Origin: Nitrososphaeria archaeon
Lineage (GTDB): Archaea; Thermoproteota; Nitrososphaeria; Geothermarchaeales; JDFR-13
DNA: 5,154 nucleotides
NCBI GenBank assembly: GCA_027000765.1
Contig: JALTNJ010000118.1
Span: 1 to 5,154, forward strand
Direction: 5' to 3'
Position 1 is the stretch's first letter. Each line of letters starts with the position of its first letter. The notes below the pieces were generated by a model. It had not been told where the DNA came from. It was given only the letters and a program-made list of their open reading frames with translations, and did no database searches. Below, one piece after another: positions 1-5,113 of this stretch. Both the position numbers and the translations under genes were made by a program.

Positions 1-824
1 CCTACCTCATCCATAATCCAGTTGAGAACAGGCCCATATATCGTGTGGAAAGCGGATGGCGCACCCTGGGAAAGCCAGGCCCATCTCTCAATCCCATATC
101 CAGTATCTACGGTAAGTATTGGGGTCTGGATAAGCTTATTGTCCACAATCTCATACATCATAAATACGAGGGTAGAGACCTCCAGGCCCTTTACAATACC
201 CTCTACATCTGGCCCCGCATTGCCTCCCCCGACCCAGAAGTGCTCTTTATATGTGATTAAATCACCTGGTATACCCAATTCACTTGTGGCGAACTCATGG
301 TGATAGGCTATCGTCCCATCCTTCCAATATAGGAATTTACCGTCTTCAGTCCTATTAAAGGCATGTGCACCACCCATCTCAAATATGGTTAGATGACGCC
401 CAGCCGTTAAGCCGACGTTCAATATATCTTCAAACCTTAGACATGGCTGGCTTACAACAAGTGGATTAGCAGGGGGCTCGGCGAGGCCAGCGGTTACATA
501 TGGCTGGAAATCCGCTATCGACGCGATTGTAACTAGAAGGTCATCCCTCCATCTAGCGACAACGGGATATGGGTCTATAATCTCATGCCCATTTTTCTCG
601 AAAAACTTTAGAAATAGCCTCCTCATCTCACTAACAGTGTATCTACCTCTGGTAGGTGGCTTACCTAGAAACTCGTAATCAACACATGGAGTCTCGCCAC
701 ATACCTCTTGATCGGGATTAGGGGTCCAGAAATATGCTCCACACTTAATACATTTCTTCCTAACATACCCATTTTCCTTCATGAAATCAATATTAAATTC
801 ATTTGGATCGATTTTGAATTCCAT
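1..824 (-). CDS. alaS: Alanyl-tRNA synthetase, N-terminal part (runs off the window edge)
   Basis: Class II aminoacyl-tRNA synthetase that charges tRNA-Ala with alanine in the cytosol. I translated 274 codons from the minus strand; the 3' part is cut by the window edge, so the tRNA-recognition, editing and C-terminal domains are not visible. Residues 25-47 hold a CxxC (25, 28) and a CGETPC (42-47) pair, the cysteine-rich N-terminal extension typical of archaeal AlaRS. The catalytic core follows: CLRFEDILNVG (128-138) as motif 2, RHLTIFEMGGAHAFN (143-157), FWVGGGNAGP (196-205), and TGYGIERW (241-248) as motif 3 with its class II arginine. The ATG at 822-824 is chosen because an AGGAGTGGT-like ribosome binding site (AGGAGT at 831-836) lies a few bases upstream, and a stop in the same frame precedes it with no other ATG between. 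It follows rpl12 in the same direction after a 208-base gap with its own promoter signals. Confidence 0.96.
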   Translation of the reverse strand, partial: MEFKIDPNEFNIDFMKENGYVRKKCIKCGAYFWTPNPDQEVCGETPCVDYEFLGKPPTRGRYTVSEMRRLFLKFFEKNGHEIIDPYPVVARWRDDLLVTIASIADFQPYVTAGLAEPPANPLVVSQPCLRFEDILNVGLTAGRHLTIFEMGGAHAFNRTEDGKFLYWKDGTIAYHHEFATSELGIPGDLITYKEHFWVGGGNAGPDVEGIVKGLEVSTLVFMMYEIVDNKLIQTPILTVDTGYGIERWAWLSQGAPSAFHTIYGPVLNWIMDEV

Positions 825-863
825 ATTACCACTCCTAAATATGTTATTATTAGGGTTCCGCTG

Positions 864-874
864 CTTAAAAAATT
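864..874 (-). promoter_or_regulatory. Candidate TATA box of alaS
   Basis: On the minus strand this reads AATTTTTTAAG, an A/T-rich element resembling crenarchaeal TATA boxes. Transcription would start about 25 bases downstream, near 842, giving a short leader of about 18 bases that still contains the ribosome binding site at 831-836. A second possible element is ATTTAAAC near 929-936, which would give a leader of about 80 bases. Neither is a strong consensus match, so promoter choice is uncertain; that alaS has some promoter of its own is inferred from the 208-base gap and the T-rich run after rpl12. Confidence 0.35.
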
Positions 875-950
875 AGAGTGTATAGTGACGCTGAAAAGTA
901 AATTTACCTATATGAAAGCTAAACAAACGGTTTAAATCGGGAGTATCCTC

Positions 951-978
951 TAAAATTGGAAATTGAAAATCAAAAAAT
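951..978 (-). terminator. Probable T-rich terminator after rpl12
   Basis: The minus strand here reads as a series of T-runs (TTATTTTTTGATTTTC, then further TTT and TTTT stretches) about 55-80 bases after the rpl12 stop. Archaeal RNA polymerase commonly terminates at oligo-T stretches without needing a hairpin, and I see no strong stem before it. It would end the ribosomal operon before the alaS promoter. The rest of the gap (825-1032) holds only the alaS promoter and binding site; I see no RNA gene or small ORF with support. Confidence 0.5.
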
Positions 979-1032
979 AACGCAGAAGGATGATTAGGGG
1001 GAAGATAGTAGAAAATTAAGGGATTTAGGAGG

Positions 1033-1347
1033 TTAGCCGAATAAGGCGCCTAGACCCTCTAGGGCCTCTTCCTCTTCCTCCTTCTCCTCCTTCTTCTCCT
1101 CCTCCGGCTTCTCCTCCTTAGCCTCTTCAGCTGGAGCAGCTGGAGCAGCAGCAGGTGCAGCCACTGGTAGTGCAGTAGCGCTCTCCAAGACCTCCTTAAT
1201 GTCTATGGAGCTTAAGGAGGATACTAGTGACCTCACCATTCCATCATCGACTTCCTCTCCGATGGCAGTCATTATCTTCTTAATATTCTCCTCATTGATC
1301 TCCTTACCAGACTCATACAACAGCAATGCAGCATATATATATTTCAC
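1033..1347 (-). CDS. rpl12: Large-subunit ribosomal protein L12 (archaeal P1-type stalk protein)
   Basis: The 104-residue acidic stalk protein, which forms dimers on L10 and recruits and activates translational GTPases (aEF1A, aEF2). Residues 1-57 (starting MKYIYAALLL) are the helical dimerisation and L10-binding domain; 60-74 are an Ala/Pro hinge; 75-95 are a highly charged Glu/Lys tract; the end GLGALFG (98-104) is the hydrophobic factor-binding tail conserved in archaeal and eukaryotic P-proteins. The length is normal for the family. The start is a GTG at 1345-1347, supported by GAGGTG at 1355-1360 seven bases upstream and by alignment with the usual M-x-Y-I-Y-A-x-L-L-L beginning. It lies 59 bases after rpl10, a wider gap than elsewhere in the operon and one that contains a TATA box. 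This is archaeal P1-type and unrelated in fold to bacterial L7/L12. Confidence 0.97.
   Translation of the reverse strand: MKYIYAALLLYESGKEINEENIKKIMTAIGEEVDDGMVRSLVSSLSSIDIKEVLESATALPVAAPAAAPAAPAEEAKEEKPEEEKKEEKEEEEEALEGLGALFG
1065..1105. repeat. Pure pyrimidine/purine tract encoding the acidic tail of L12
   Basis: The plus strand is an uninterrupted 41-base run of C and T; after a GG break another 12 pyrimidines follow (1108-1119). On the coding strand these are GAG, GAA, AAG and AAA codons for the Glu/Lys-rich tail. The asymmetry is explained by amino-acid composition and need not have a separate role, but such tracts are prone to length slippage and to misalignment in assembly. Confidence 0.8.
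1128..1145. repeat. Two tandem copies of a 9-base unit in the L12 hinge
   Basis: CAGCTGGAG occurs twice in a row on the plus strand, followed by CAGCAGCAG. It encodes part of the Ala/Pro hinge of L12. In-frame duplication of this kind is an easy way for hinge length to vary between relatives. Confidence 0.75.
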
Positions 1348-1354
1348 TCCTTAA

Positions 1355-1360
1355 CACCTC
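1355..1360 (-). promoter_or_regulatory. Ribosome binding site of rpl12 (decides a GTG start)
   Basis: GAGGTG on the minus strand is a strong match to the archaeal anti-Shine-Dalgarno complement. It lies seven bases before the GTG at 1347 and settles that codon as the start. Confidence 0.8.
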
Positions 1361-1396
1361 ACAATCAACTATTCACATATTCATCTAAAAAACAAA

Positions 1397-1404
1397 TATA
1401 TAAA
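1397..1404 (-). promoter_or_regulatory. TATA box for rpl12, directly after the rpl10 stop
   Basis: TTTATATA on the minus strand is a near-ideal archaeal TATA box, beginning three bases after the rpl10 TAA; any BRE would lie in the last codons of rpl10. Transcription would start about 25 bases downstream, near 1374, leaving a leader of about 27 bases that holds GAGGTG at 1355-1360. The T6 run at 1387-1392 lies between the box and this start and could partly terminate transcripts coming from rpl10. The position is read from the sequence; the activity is inferred. Confidence 0.6.
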
Positions 1405-1406
1405 TA

Positions 1407-2270
1407 TTAAGAAGCTTCAGCTCTCTGCTGGAGAGCCAAAGCCTTGGTGTACGCGGCTATGACGATATCCTTAATTGTCTCTGGAGTAATGAACTCGCCC
1501 TCAACCGCCAGTTTCTTAGCGTGTAGATAGGCCTTGAGCAATAACTGACTGACGTTGTACTTCGTTGGATACCCGAGTTCAAGCGTGAGCTTGAAAGCGT
1601 TTCCAAACGCCTCTGAAAGCTCTGACTTAATTTTCTCAAGGTCAGGTATCAGGTATTCTCTTCTAATTAGTATATTATCCTTAAAGTCATATGCAGCCTT
1701 GAGGTTAACCTTTGATTTAATCGGCTTAATACCCAGTTTATTCAATAGGTTCGCCAGGTTAGGCGATATCTTATCACCGGCACGGGCAACGAGGGTATCC
1801 TTAACCACGTTAATTGCGCCGCCGACGATCTTAGTTGGAATACTGAGGTTGGAGAATAGGCTGATAACAGGCCCAGGTGGAATACCCGTATTACCCTCCG
1901 GTATCACGATATCCACTGGAGTTATGTCTCCGGGCGACGCGGCTATATCAACCTCATACTTATCCAGCTCCATAGCTATCCTAATCGGGTCTTCATTTGT
2001 AAATATGAATAGTATCTGTCCAAACATCTCATCCTTAAGCTTCTCAGCCGCCTCAGGATATATCTTCTCCAATGCCTTGAGGAAAACGGTCTTCTTACCT
2101 CCCTTTATCCTGAACCCCAGCTGTGGCTGTAGCCTCCTAACCTCGTTCAACATCGAGGCCTTAAGCCTAGTTGAGTCTACTAATATCACGTATCTATGCT
2201 CTTGGATAAGCTTACTAAATTCCTCGAAAAGCTTCTTCTTCCTATCTTTAGACCTAGGAACATACATCAT
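1407..2270 (-). CDS. rpl10: Large-subunit ribosomal protein L10 (archaeal P0), short form without acidic tail
   Basis: Base of the ribosomal stalk: it binds 23S rRNA beside L11 and carries the L12 dimers. Of 287 residues, about 1-107 are the rRNA-binding domain (YVPRSKDRKKK at 3-13, RIKGGKKTVFLKAL at 54-67), about 108-183 are the archaeal/eukaryotic insertion domain (SPGDITPVDIVIPEGNTGIPPGP at 112-134), and about 210-283 are the helical spine that binds L12 dimers. The protein ends QQRAEAS. Archaeal P0 proteins are commonly about 330-340 residues and end in a charged stretch plus GLGxLFG; this one lacks both, and the 59 bases after its stop do not encode such a tail in any frame. Two ATG codons stand together (2268-2270 and 2265-2267). 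The site GGTGATG at 2276-2282, inside the last codons of rpl1, serves either. It lies two bases after rpl1, so translation is probably coupled. Confidence 0.96.
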   Translation of the reverse strand: MMYVPRSKDRKKKLFEEFSKLIQEHRYVILVDSTRLKASMLNEVRRLQPQLGFRIKGGKKTVFLKALEKIYPEAAEKLKDEMFGQILFIFTNEDPIRIAMELDKYEVDIAASPGDITPVDIVIPEGNTGIPPGPVISLFSNLSIPTKIVGGAINVVKDTLVARAGDKISPNLANLLNKLGIKPIKSKVNLKAAYDFKDNILIRREYLIPDLEKIKSELSEAFGNAFKLTLELGYPTKYNVSQLLLKAYLHAKKLAVEGEFITPETIKDIVIAAYTKALALQQRAEAS

Positions 2271-2272
2271 CT

Positions 2273-2932
2273 TTACATCACCCTAATAGATGGGCCCATA
2301 CTGGTCTTGACATATATCTTCTTGATATATGACTTCTCAGGAAGCTTGCCTTTAATGGCCTCTATAACGGCCATCGCGTTTTCAGCCAGCTTCTCATCAT
2401 CCATATCCTCAGTCCCAATTGCAACGGCCACCATCGGATTATTCCTAACATTAACTGAAACAGATGATCTTAGGCCTTCTATAATAGCCTTTACATCAGC
2501 GTTTGGCGGCAGTATCTGAGGCATCTTCCCCCTTGGACCCAATACTGAACCCATGACCCTACCTACCTTGGCCATGAGCTTCGGCTCCGCCAAGAAGAAG
2601 TCGAATTCACTAGCGAGTTTCTTTATATCCTTCTTAGAACCCGCTACGTTATCAATATCCTTCTCACTGATAACCCTGTCGGCACCAGCCTCCGCCGCTG
2701 CTTCGGCTACAGCACCATCAGCAAATACAGCGACCTTCTTATCCTTACTGGATTTATGTGGAAGCCTGATAACCATCCTAATTCTATTCTCAGGCCTCTT
2801 CAAATCGATTCCGGATATTGCGAGCATTAGCTCAACCGACTGGAGGAAATTCCTCTTTTTACTCTTCTCCTTAGCCTCTTTAATGGCCTTCGCCAACACA
2901 TCCTTATTTATCTTCTCTATAAGCTCACTCAT
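2273..2932 (-). CDS. rpl1: Large-subunit ribosomal protein L1
   Basis: Forms the mobile L1 stalk near the E site, binding 23S rRNA and helping deacylated tRNA leave. The length, 219 residues, is normal for archaea. RNF (27-29) with QSVEL and IDLKRPENRI (42-51) belong to the RNA-binding domain I; the L1 family signature VGRVMGSVLGPRGKMPQILP occupies 123-142 in the inserted domain II; KTSMGPSIRV (209-218) returns to domain I. The ATG at 2930-2932 follows AGGTGGG, which overlaps the rpl11 stop codon. In methanogens and bacteria L1 represses its own mRNA by binding a copy of its rRNA site; I looked near the start and could not establish such a site here by eye. Confidence 0.98.
   Translation of the reverse strand: MSELIEKINKDVLAKAIKEAKEKSKKRNFLQSVELMLAISGIDLKRPENRIRMVIRLPHKSSKDKKVAVFADGAVAEAAAEAGADRVISEKDIDNVAGSKKDIKKLASEFDFFLAEPKLMAKVGRVMGSVLGPRGKMPQILPPNADVKAIIEGLRSSVSVNVRNNPMVAVAIGTEDMDDEKLAENAMAVIEAIKGKLPEKSYIKKIYVKTSMGPSIRVM
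2276..2282 (-). promoter_or_regulatory. Ribosome binding site of rpl10 inside the end of rpl1
   Basis: GGTGATG on the minus strand covers the last sense codons of rpl1 (GTG ATG) and matches the archaeal Shine-Dalgarno consensus in six of seven bases. Spacing is five bases to the first ATG and eight to the second. Ribosomes ending rpl1 would sit on this site, which favours coupling of L1 and L10 translation. Confidence 0.7.
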
Positions 2933-2941
2933 CTAACCCAC

Positions 2942-3433
2942 CTACTCAGAACCATATATCTTATCGTCATACTCTCCATTCTTAACCTTTGCAGTTACCT
3001 CCTTGGGATTCATACCCTCTATTGTTACACCCATACTTACACATGTACCTATGACCTGGAGAACGACCTTCTTAAGATCATCCATCTCCAGCTTCTGATT
3101 AATTATCCTACTTATCTTAACCACCTGATCAAATGTCAAGTCGCCCACGAACTCCCTACCAGGGTTGGAGGAGCCCTTCTCGATACCAGCCTCCTTCGCT
3201 ATCAACGCCGAGGCTGTTGGGATACCGACCTCGATCTCAAATTCCTTTGTATCGACATCGACTATTATCTTGACTGGGACACGCATACCTTTAAAGTCCT
3301 TGGTCTTCTCATTTATCTGGTCGACGATCTGCTTTACATTAACGCCTAATGGACCTAGTGCAGGGCCTAGTGGTGGACCTGCTGTAGCAGCTCCTCCGCT
3401 AACCAATGCCTCAACAACCTGCTTCTTACCCAT
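2942..3433 (-). CDS. rpl11: Large-subunit ribosomal protein L11
   Basis: Binds the GTPase-associated region of 23S rRNA next to the L10-L12 stalk and takes part in factor binding. The length of 163 residues is ordinary for archaea. The N-terminal domain has the conserved AGPPLGPALGPLGVNV (18-33) including the proline-rich hinge, and the C-terminal rRNA-binding domain spans about 72-145 with KGSSNPGREFVGDLTFDQV (86-104) and VIGTCVSMGVTIEG (127-140). The ATG at 3431-3433 lies six bases after AGGTGA (3440-3445), which contains the TGA stop of spt5. The gap to rpl1 is nine bases. Confidence 0.98.
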   Translation of the reverse strand: MGKKQVVEALVSGGAATAGPPLGPALGPLGVNVKQIVDQINEKTKDFKGMRVPVKIIVDVDTKEFEIEVGIPTASALIAKEAGIEKGSSNPGREFVGDLTFDQVVKISRIINQKLEMDDLKKVVLQVIGTCVSMGVTIEGMNPKEVTAKVKNGEYDDKIYGSE

Positions 3434-3439
3434 TTACAC

Positions 3440-3925
3440 TCACCTACCGATATTCTTCTTCTTGAGATTAGATACGGATATTATTATTGGGATCGGAGAG
3501 ATCGATGCATCCTGAAGCTGTATAACAGCCTCCCTCCTATCTTTTTCACCACGGATATTTATAACTTTTGCACTCATGCCCTTAAAGGGCCCGGAGACTA
3601 TCTCCACGATATCCCCTATCTCGATAACCTCCTCCTCCTTCTCAAGCTCTAGAAGGGTCTTAACATCATCTTCAGAGAGGATTCCCGGGATAACCCTCTT
3701 AAAATGCTTTAGATCCTCAAATACCTTGACAATATCCGTATAGCTAAATGCCTCTACAATCAAGACACCTTTTAGAGATGGAGGGACAAATACGGATCTA
3801 ACCCTAATATCCCCATCTGAATTCTTAACCCGTAGCTCGATGATACGGGCTATATGCTCCTCCTGGCCACCAGTCACTGACACCATGAAAAACTTGTATT
3901 TAGGCTTTGACTCCTCCATCTCCAT
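3440..3925 (-). CDS. spt5: Transcription elongation factor Spt5 (archaeal NusG homologue)
   Basis: Binds the RNA polymerase clamp, usually with Spt4, closing the DNA channel to aid processivity and couple transcription to other events. The 161 residues show an NGN domain at about 9-93 (KFFMVSVTGGQEEHIARIIE at 11-30, SVFVPPSLKGVLIVEA at 44-59, HFKRVIPGIL at 74-83) joined by a short acidic linker to one KOW domain at about 101-155 (EIGDIVEIVSGPFKGMSAKV at 102-121). This is the usual archaeal layout. The start is taken as the ATG at 3923-3925, four bases after AGGTG; the ATG at 3917-3919 (M3) gives more usual spacing and is a real alternative. The gap from the secE stop is seven bases. spt4 is not in the window. 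Confidence 0.96.
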   Translation of the reverse strand: MEMEESKPKYKFFMVSVTGGQEEHIARIIELRVKNSDGDIRVRSVFVPPSLKGVLIVEAFSYTDIVKVFEDLKHFKRVIPGILSEDDVKTLLELEKEEEVIEIGDIVEIVSGPFKGMSAKVINIRGEKDRREAVIQLQDASISPIPIIISVSNLKKKNIGR

Positions 3926-3932
3926 AAGACAC

Positions 3933-4094
3933 CTACCTAACGATGAATAGACCGAATAACATCTTTATCGTAAATGCGATGACGCCTAATAGAGAAACAC
4001 CTAAGAATATCAGCTTTGTATATTGCCAAAACTCCTTCCAATCCGGCTTCCTAGCCAGCTTCAACACCTGAATATACTTTTTAAATATAGCCAC
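3933..4094 (-). CDS. secE: Preprotein translocase subunit SecE (Sec61 gamma homologue)
   Basis: Small clamp subunit of the SecYEG protein-conducting channel in the cytoplasmic membrane. I translated 53 residues by hand: an amphipathic N-terminal segment YIQVLKLARKPDWKEFWQYT (7-26), whose R-K-P-x-x-x-E-F pattern is typical of SecE/Sec61 gamma, then one membrane helix at about 28-51 (LIFLGVSLLGVIAF and following), ending IVR. The size matches archaeal SecE (about 55-60). The start is a GTG at 4092-4094, with GGTGGT five bases upstream; a TAG two codons before it (4098-4100) rules out an in-frame extension. It is the first gene of the ribosomal operon, as in many archaea, and its stop codon is part of the spt5 ribosome binding site. 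Confidence 0.94.
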   Translation of the reverse strand: MAIFKKYIQVLKLARKPDWKEFWQYTKLIFLGVSLLGVIAFTIKMLFGLFIVR

Positions 4095-4097
4095 AGT

Positions 4098-4124
4098 CTA
4101 CCACCGCCTATTCCAAACATCCAT
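4098..4124 (-). other. Eight-codon open frame just before secE
   Basis: On the minus strand an ATG at 4122-4124 opens MDVWNRRW and ends with TAG at 4098-4100, in the same frame as secE and three bases before its GTG. No Shine-Dalgarno precedes it, and the secE ribosome binding site lies inside its last codons. It lies in the predicted mRNA leader. It may be chance; a leader peptide is only a possibility. Confidence 0.2.
4100..4105 (-). promoter_or_regulatory. Ribosome binding site of secE (decides a GTG start)
   Basis: GGTGGT on the minus strand, five bases before the GTG at 4094. Together with the in-frame TAG at 4098-4100 it fixes the start of secE. Confidence 0.65.
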
Positions 4125-4166
4125 AATATTTATTTTTGCTTCAATTGATATACACAAATCCAAACC

Positions 4167-4174
4167 TATATAAA
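4167..4174 (-). promoter_or_regulatory. TATA box of the secE-spt5-rpl operon
   Basis: TTTATATA on the minus strand, preceded by the A-rich GAAATAATA, which could act as the BRE. Transcription would start about 25 bases downstream, near 4144, giving a leader of about 50 bases to the secE GTG. A second TATA-like element, TTTATAAT at 4232-4239, lies upstream within the AT-rich stretch and could be an alternative start. This box is identical to the one before rpl12. Confidence 0.6.
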
Positions 4175-4243
4175 TATTATTTCTATTTATATTGGGAAGA
4201 CGTGGAGAAATAGTAATGAAGTGATAAATATATTATAAATATT

Positions 4244-4258
4244 TAATCATAATGATTA
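4244..4258. repeat. Perfect palindrome in the secE upstream gap
   Basis: TAATCAT and ATGATTA are exact inverse complements separated by one A. It lies about 70 bases upstream of the secE TATA box and just past the T-run after dtdA. The one-base centre makes it more like a dimeric protein-binding site than an RNA hairpin, but in such AT-rich DNA chance is a fair explanation. Confidence 0.45.
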
Positions 4259-4261
4259 TAA

Positions 4262-4270
4262 TAAAAAACC
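4262..4270 (-). terminator. Oligo-T terminator candidate after dtdA
   Basis: GGTTTTTTA on the minus strand, about 22 bases after the dtdA stop, followed by very AT-rich sequence. It fits archaeal oligo-T termination; no clear stem precedes it. It would separate the argF-dtdA unit from the ribosomal operon. The remainder of the gap to secE contains only the palindrome, the TATA elements and the leader described separately. Confidence 0.45.
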
Positions 4271-4291
4271 TTGTTCCCAGATATAGCCTTC

Positions 4292-5113
4292 CTATGCTTT
4301 AATTACCTCAAAGCCTCTTTCAGTCAGCTCATTGTATAACTGTCTTCTAATACCGCCTGGAATACCCTTCCAGTTGAATATGGCGGTTTTAGTATTGCTA
4401 GTCTTTTTAAACGCATCCATTATAATATCAATGCTAGTGTTTCCCAGCACGTGTTTAGAGAGGATATGGCCAAATGCATATCCTTTTTCAAGTGCATATC
4501 TAGTGAAGGTAGGTGCATAGTGTGGCCCTCCAAAGCCGACTGCAGGGACTCCCTCAAGAGGGGATTCAATAGCCTTTAAAACCGAGTCTACAGCAGCCTG
4601 TATCGCCTTCCTATCCTTCCACTGTTCAATTGAAGAACCGACCTCCACGAAGAAGGATGGCGATGGGATTTCCGAAGGCCCGTGATGCGTCACCTCAAGA
4701 GATACGTGATACTGTAGGCCACGCTCCCCAGCTATTTGGTTCATGTATACCAAGGTGCTTCTCATTAAAATAGGGTGGCTGATGGCTAGGGAATAGGGTT
4801 TTCCTCCATATGCAGCTTCCCCAGTTGGATTACCTGTTACATGTACACTTAAAGTGGGGGAACCGCTTCGCGAACTATGTCTAGATAGAAAGACAATCGT
4901 CTTAGGACTCATACCAAGCTGCTTATCCACTTCATCTGAATAGATAATATCGTTGTCTATATATGCTAGGTACCAGTCATGCTCCTCAAATTGTATAACG
5001 TCTTCACATACCTTGTTATAGGAGTAGAGATCGCATAAGTATTCAGCCATTAAAAGACCAGCGGGATCCTTACGACTTACAATGAATAAAAAAGATGGAG
5101 TTATAGAAGCCAT
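4292..5113 (-). CDS. dtdA: D-aminoacyl-tRNA deacylase, archaeal DTD2 type
   Basis: Hydrolyses the ester bond of D-amino acids mischarged on tRNA, keeping protein synthesis homochiral; found in archaea and plants (GEK1) and unrelated in fold to bacterial DTD1. All 273 residues are present, the usual length. Family motifs in order: LSRHSSRSGSPTLSVHVTGN (76-95), LEVTHHGPSEIPSPSFFVEVGSSIEQW (139-165), and VGFGGPHYAPTFT (192-204), with GHILSKHVL (215-223) after. Conserved histidines at 79, 91, 143, 144, 198 and 221 fit the proposed zinc-binding hydrolase. The ATG at 5111-5113 is the only ATG after an in-frame TGA upstream; the ribosome binding site is weak (AGGCGG). It starts inside the end of the preceding gene, with a 13-base overlap, so coupled translation is likely. 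Confidence 0.95.
   Translation of the reverse strand: MASITPSFLFIVSRKDPAGLLMAEYLCDLYSYNKVCEDVIQFEEHDWYLAYIDNDIIYSDEVDKQLGMSPKTIVFLSRHSSRSGSPTLSVHVTGNPTGEAAYGGKPYSLAISHPILMRSTLVYMNQIAGERGLQYHVSLEVTHHGPSEIPSPSFFVEVGSSIEQWKDRKAIQAAVDSVLKAIESPLEGVPAVGFGGPHYAPTFTRYALEKGYAFGHILSKHVLGNTSIDIIMDAFKKTSNTKTAIFNWKGIPGGIRRQLYNELTERGFEVIKA

Noticed and set aside
708..935. Plus-strand frame of 75 codons over the alaS start and its promoter
   Set aside because: It runs antisense to conserved alaS codons and has no recognisable protein features or ribosome binding site.
1555..2286. Long plus-strand open frame of 243 codons opposite rpl10
   Set aside because: It is the antisense shadow of rpl10: Ser/Leu/Ile-rich, resembles no known family, and lacks a ribosome binding site, whereas the minus strand encodes a clear L10.
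2915..2950. Possible L1 autoregulatory binding site around the rpl1 start
   Set aside because: The stretch GGTGGGTTAGATGAG has some resemblance in base content to L1 targets, but I could not draw the required two helices with the conserved internal loop, and the GGTGG is already explained as the ribosome binding site.
4195..4235. Possible C/D-box small RNA on the plus strand (GTGATAA resembling a C box)
   Set aside because: The match to RTGATGA is imperfect and no CTGA D box sits at a suitable distance.
4332..4520. Plus-strand frame of 62 codons inside dtdA
   Set aside because: Antisense shadow of a well-conserved gene, with no independent support.
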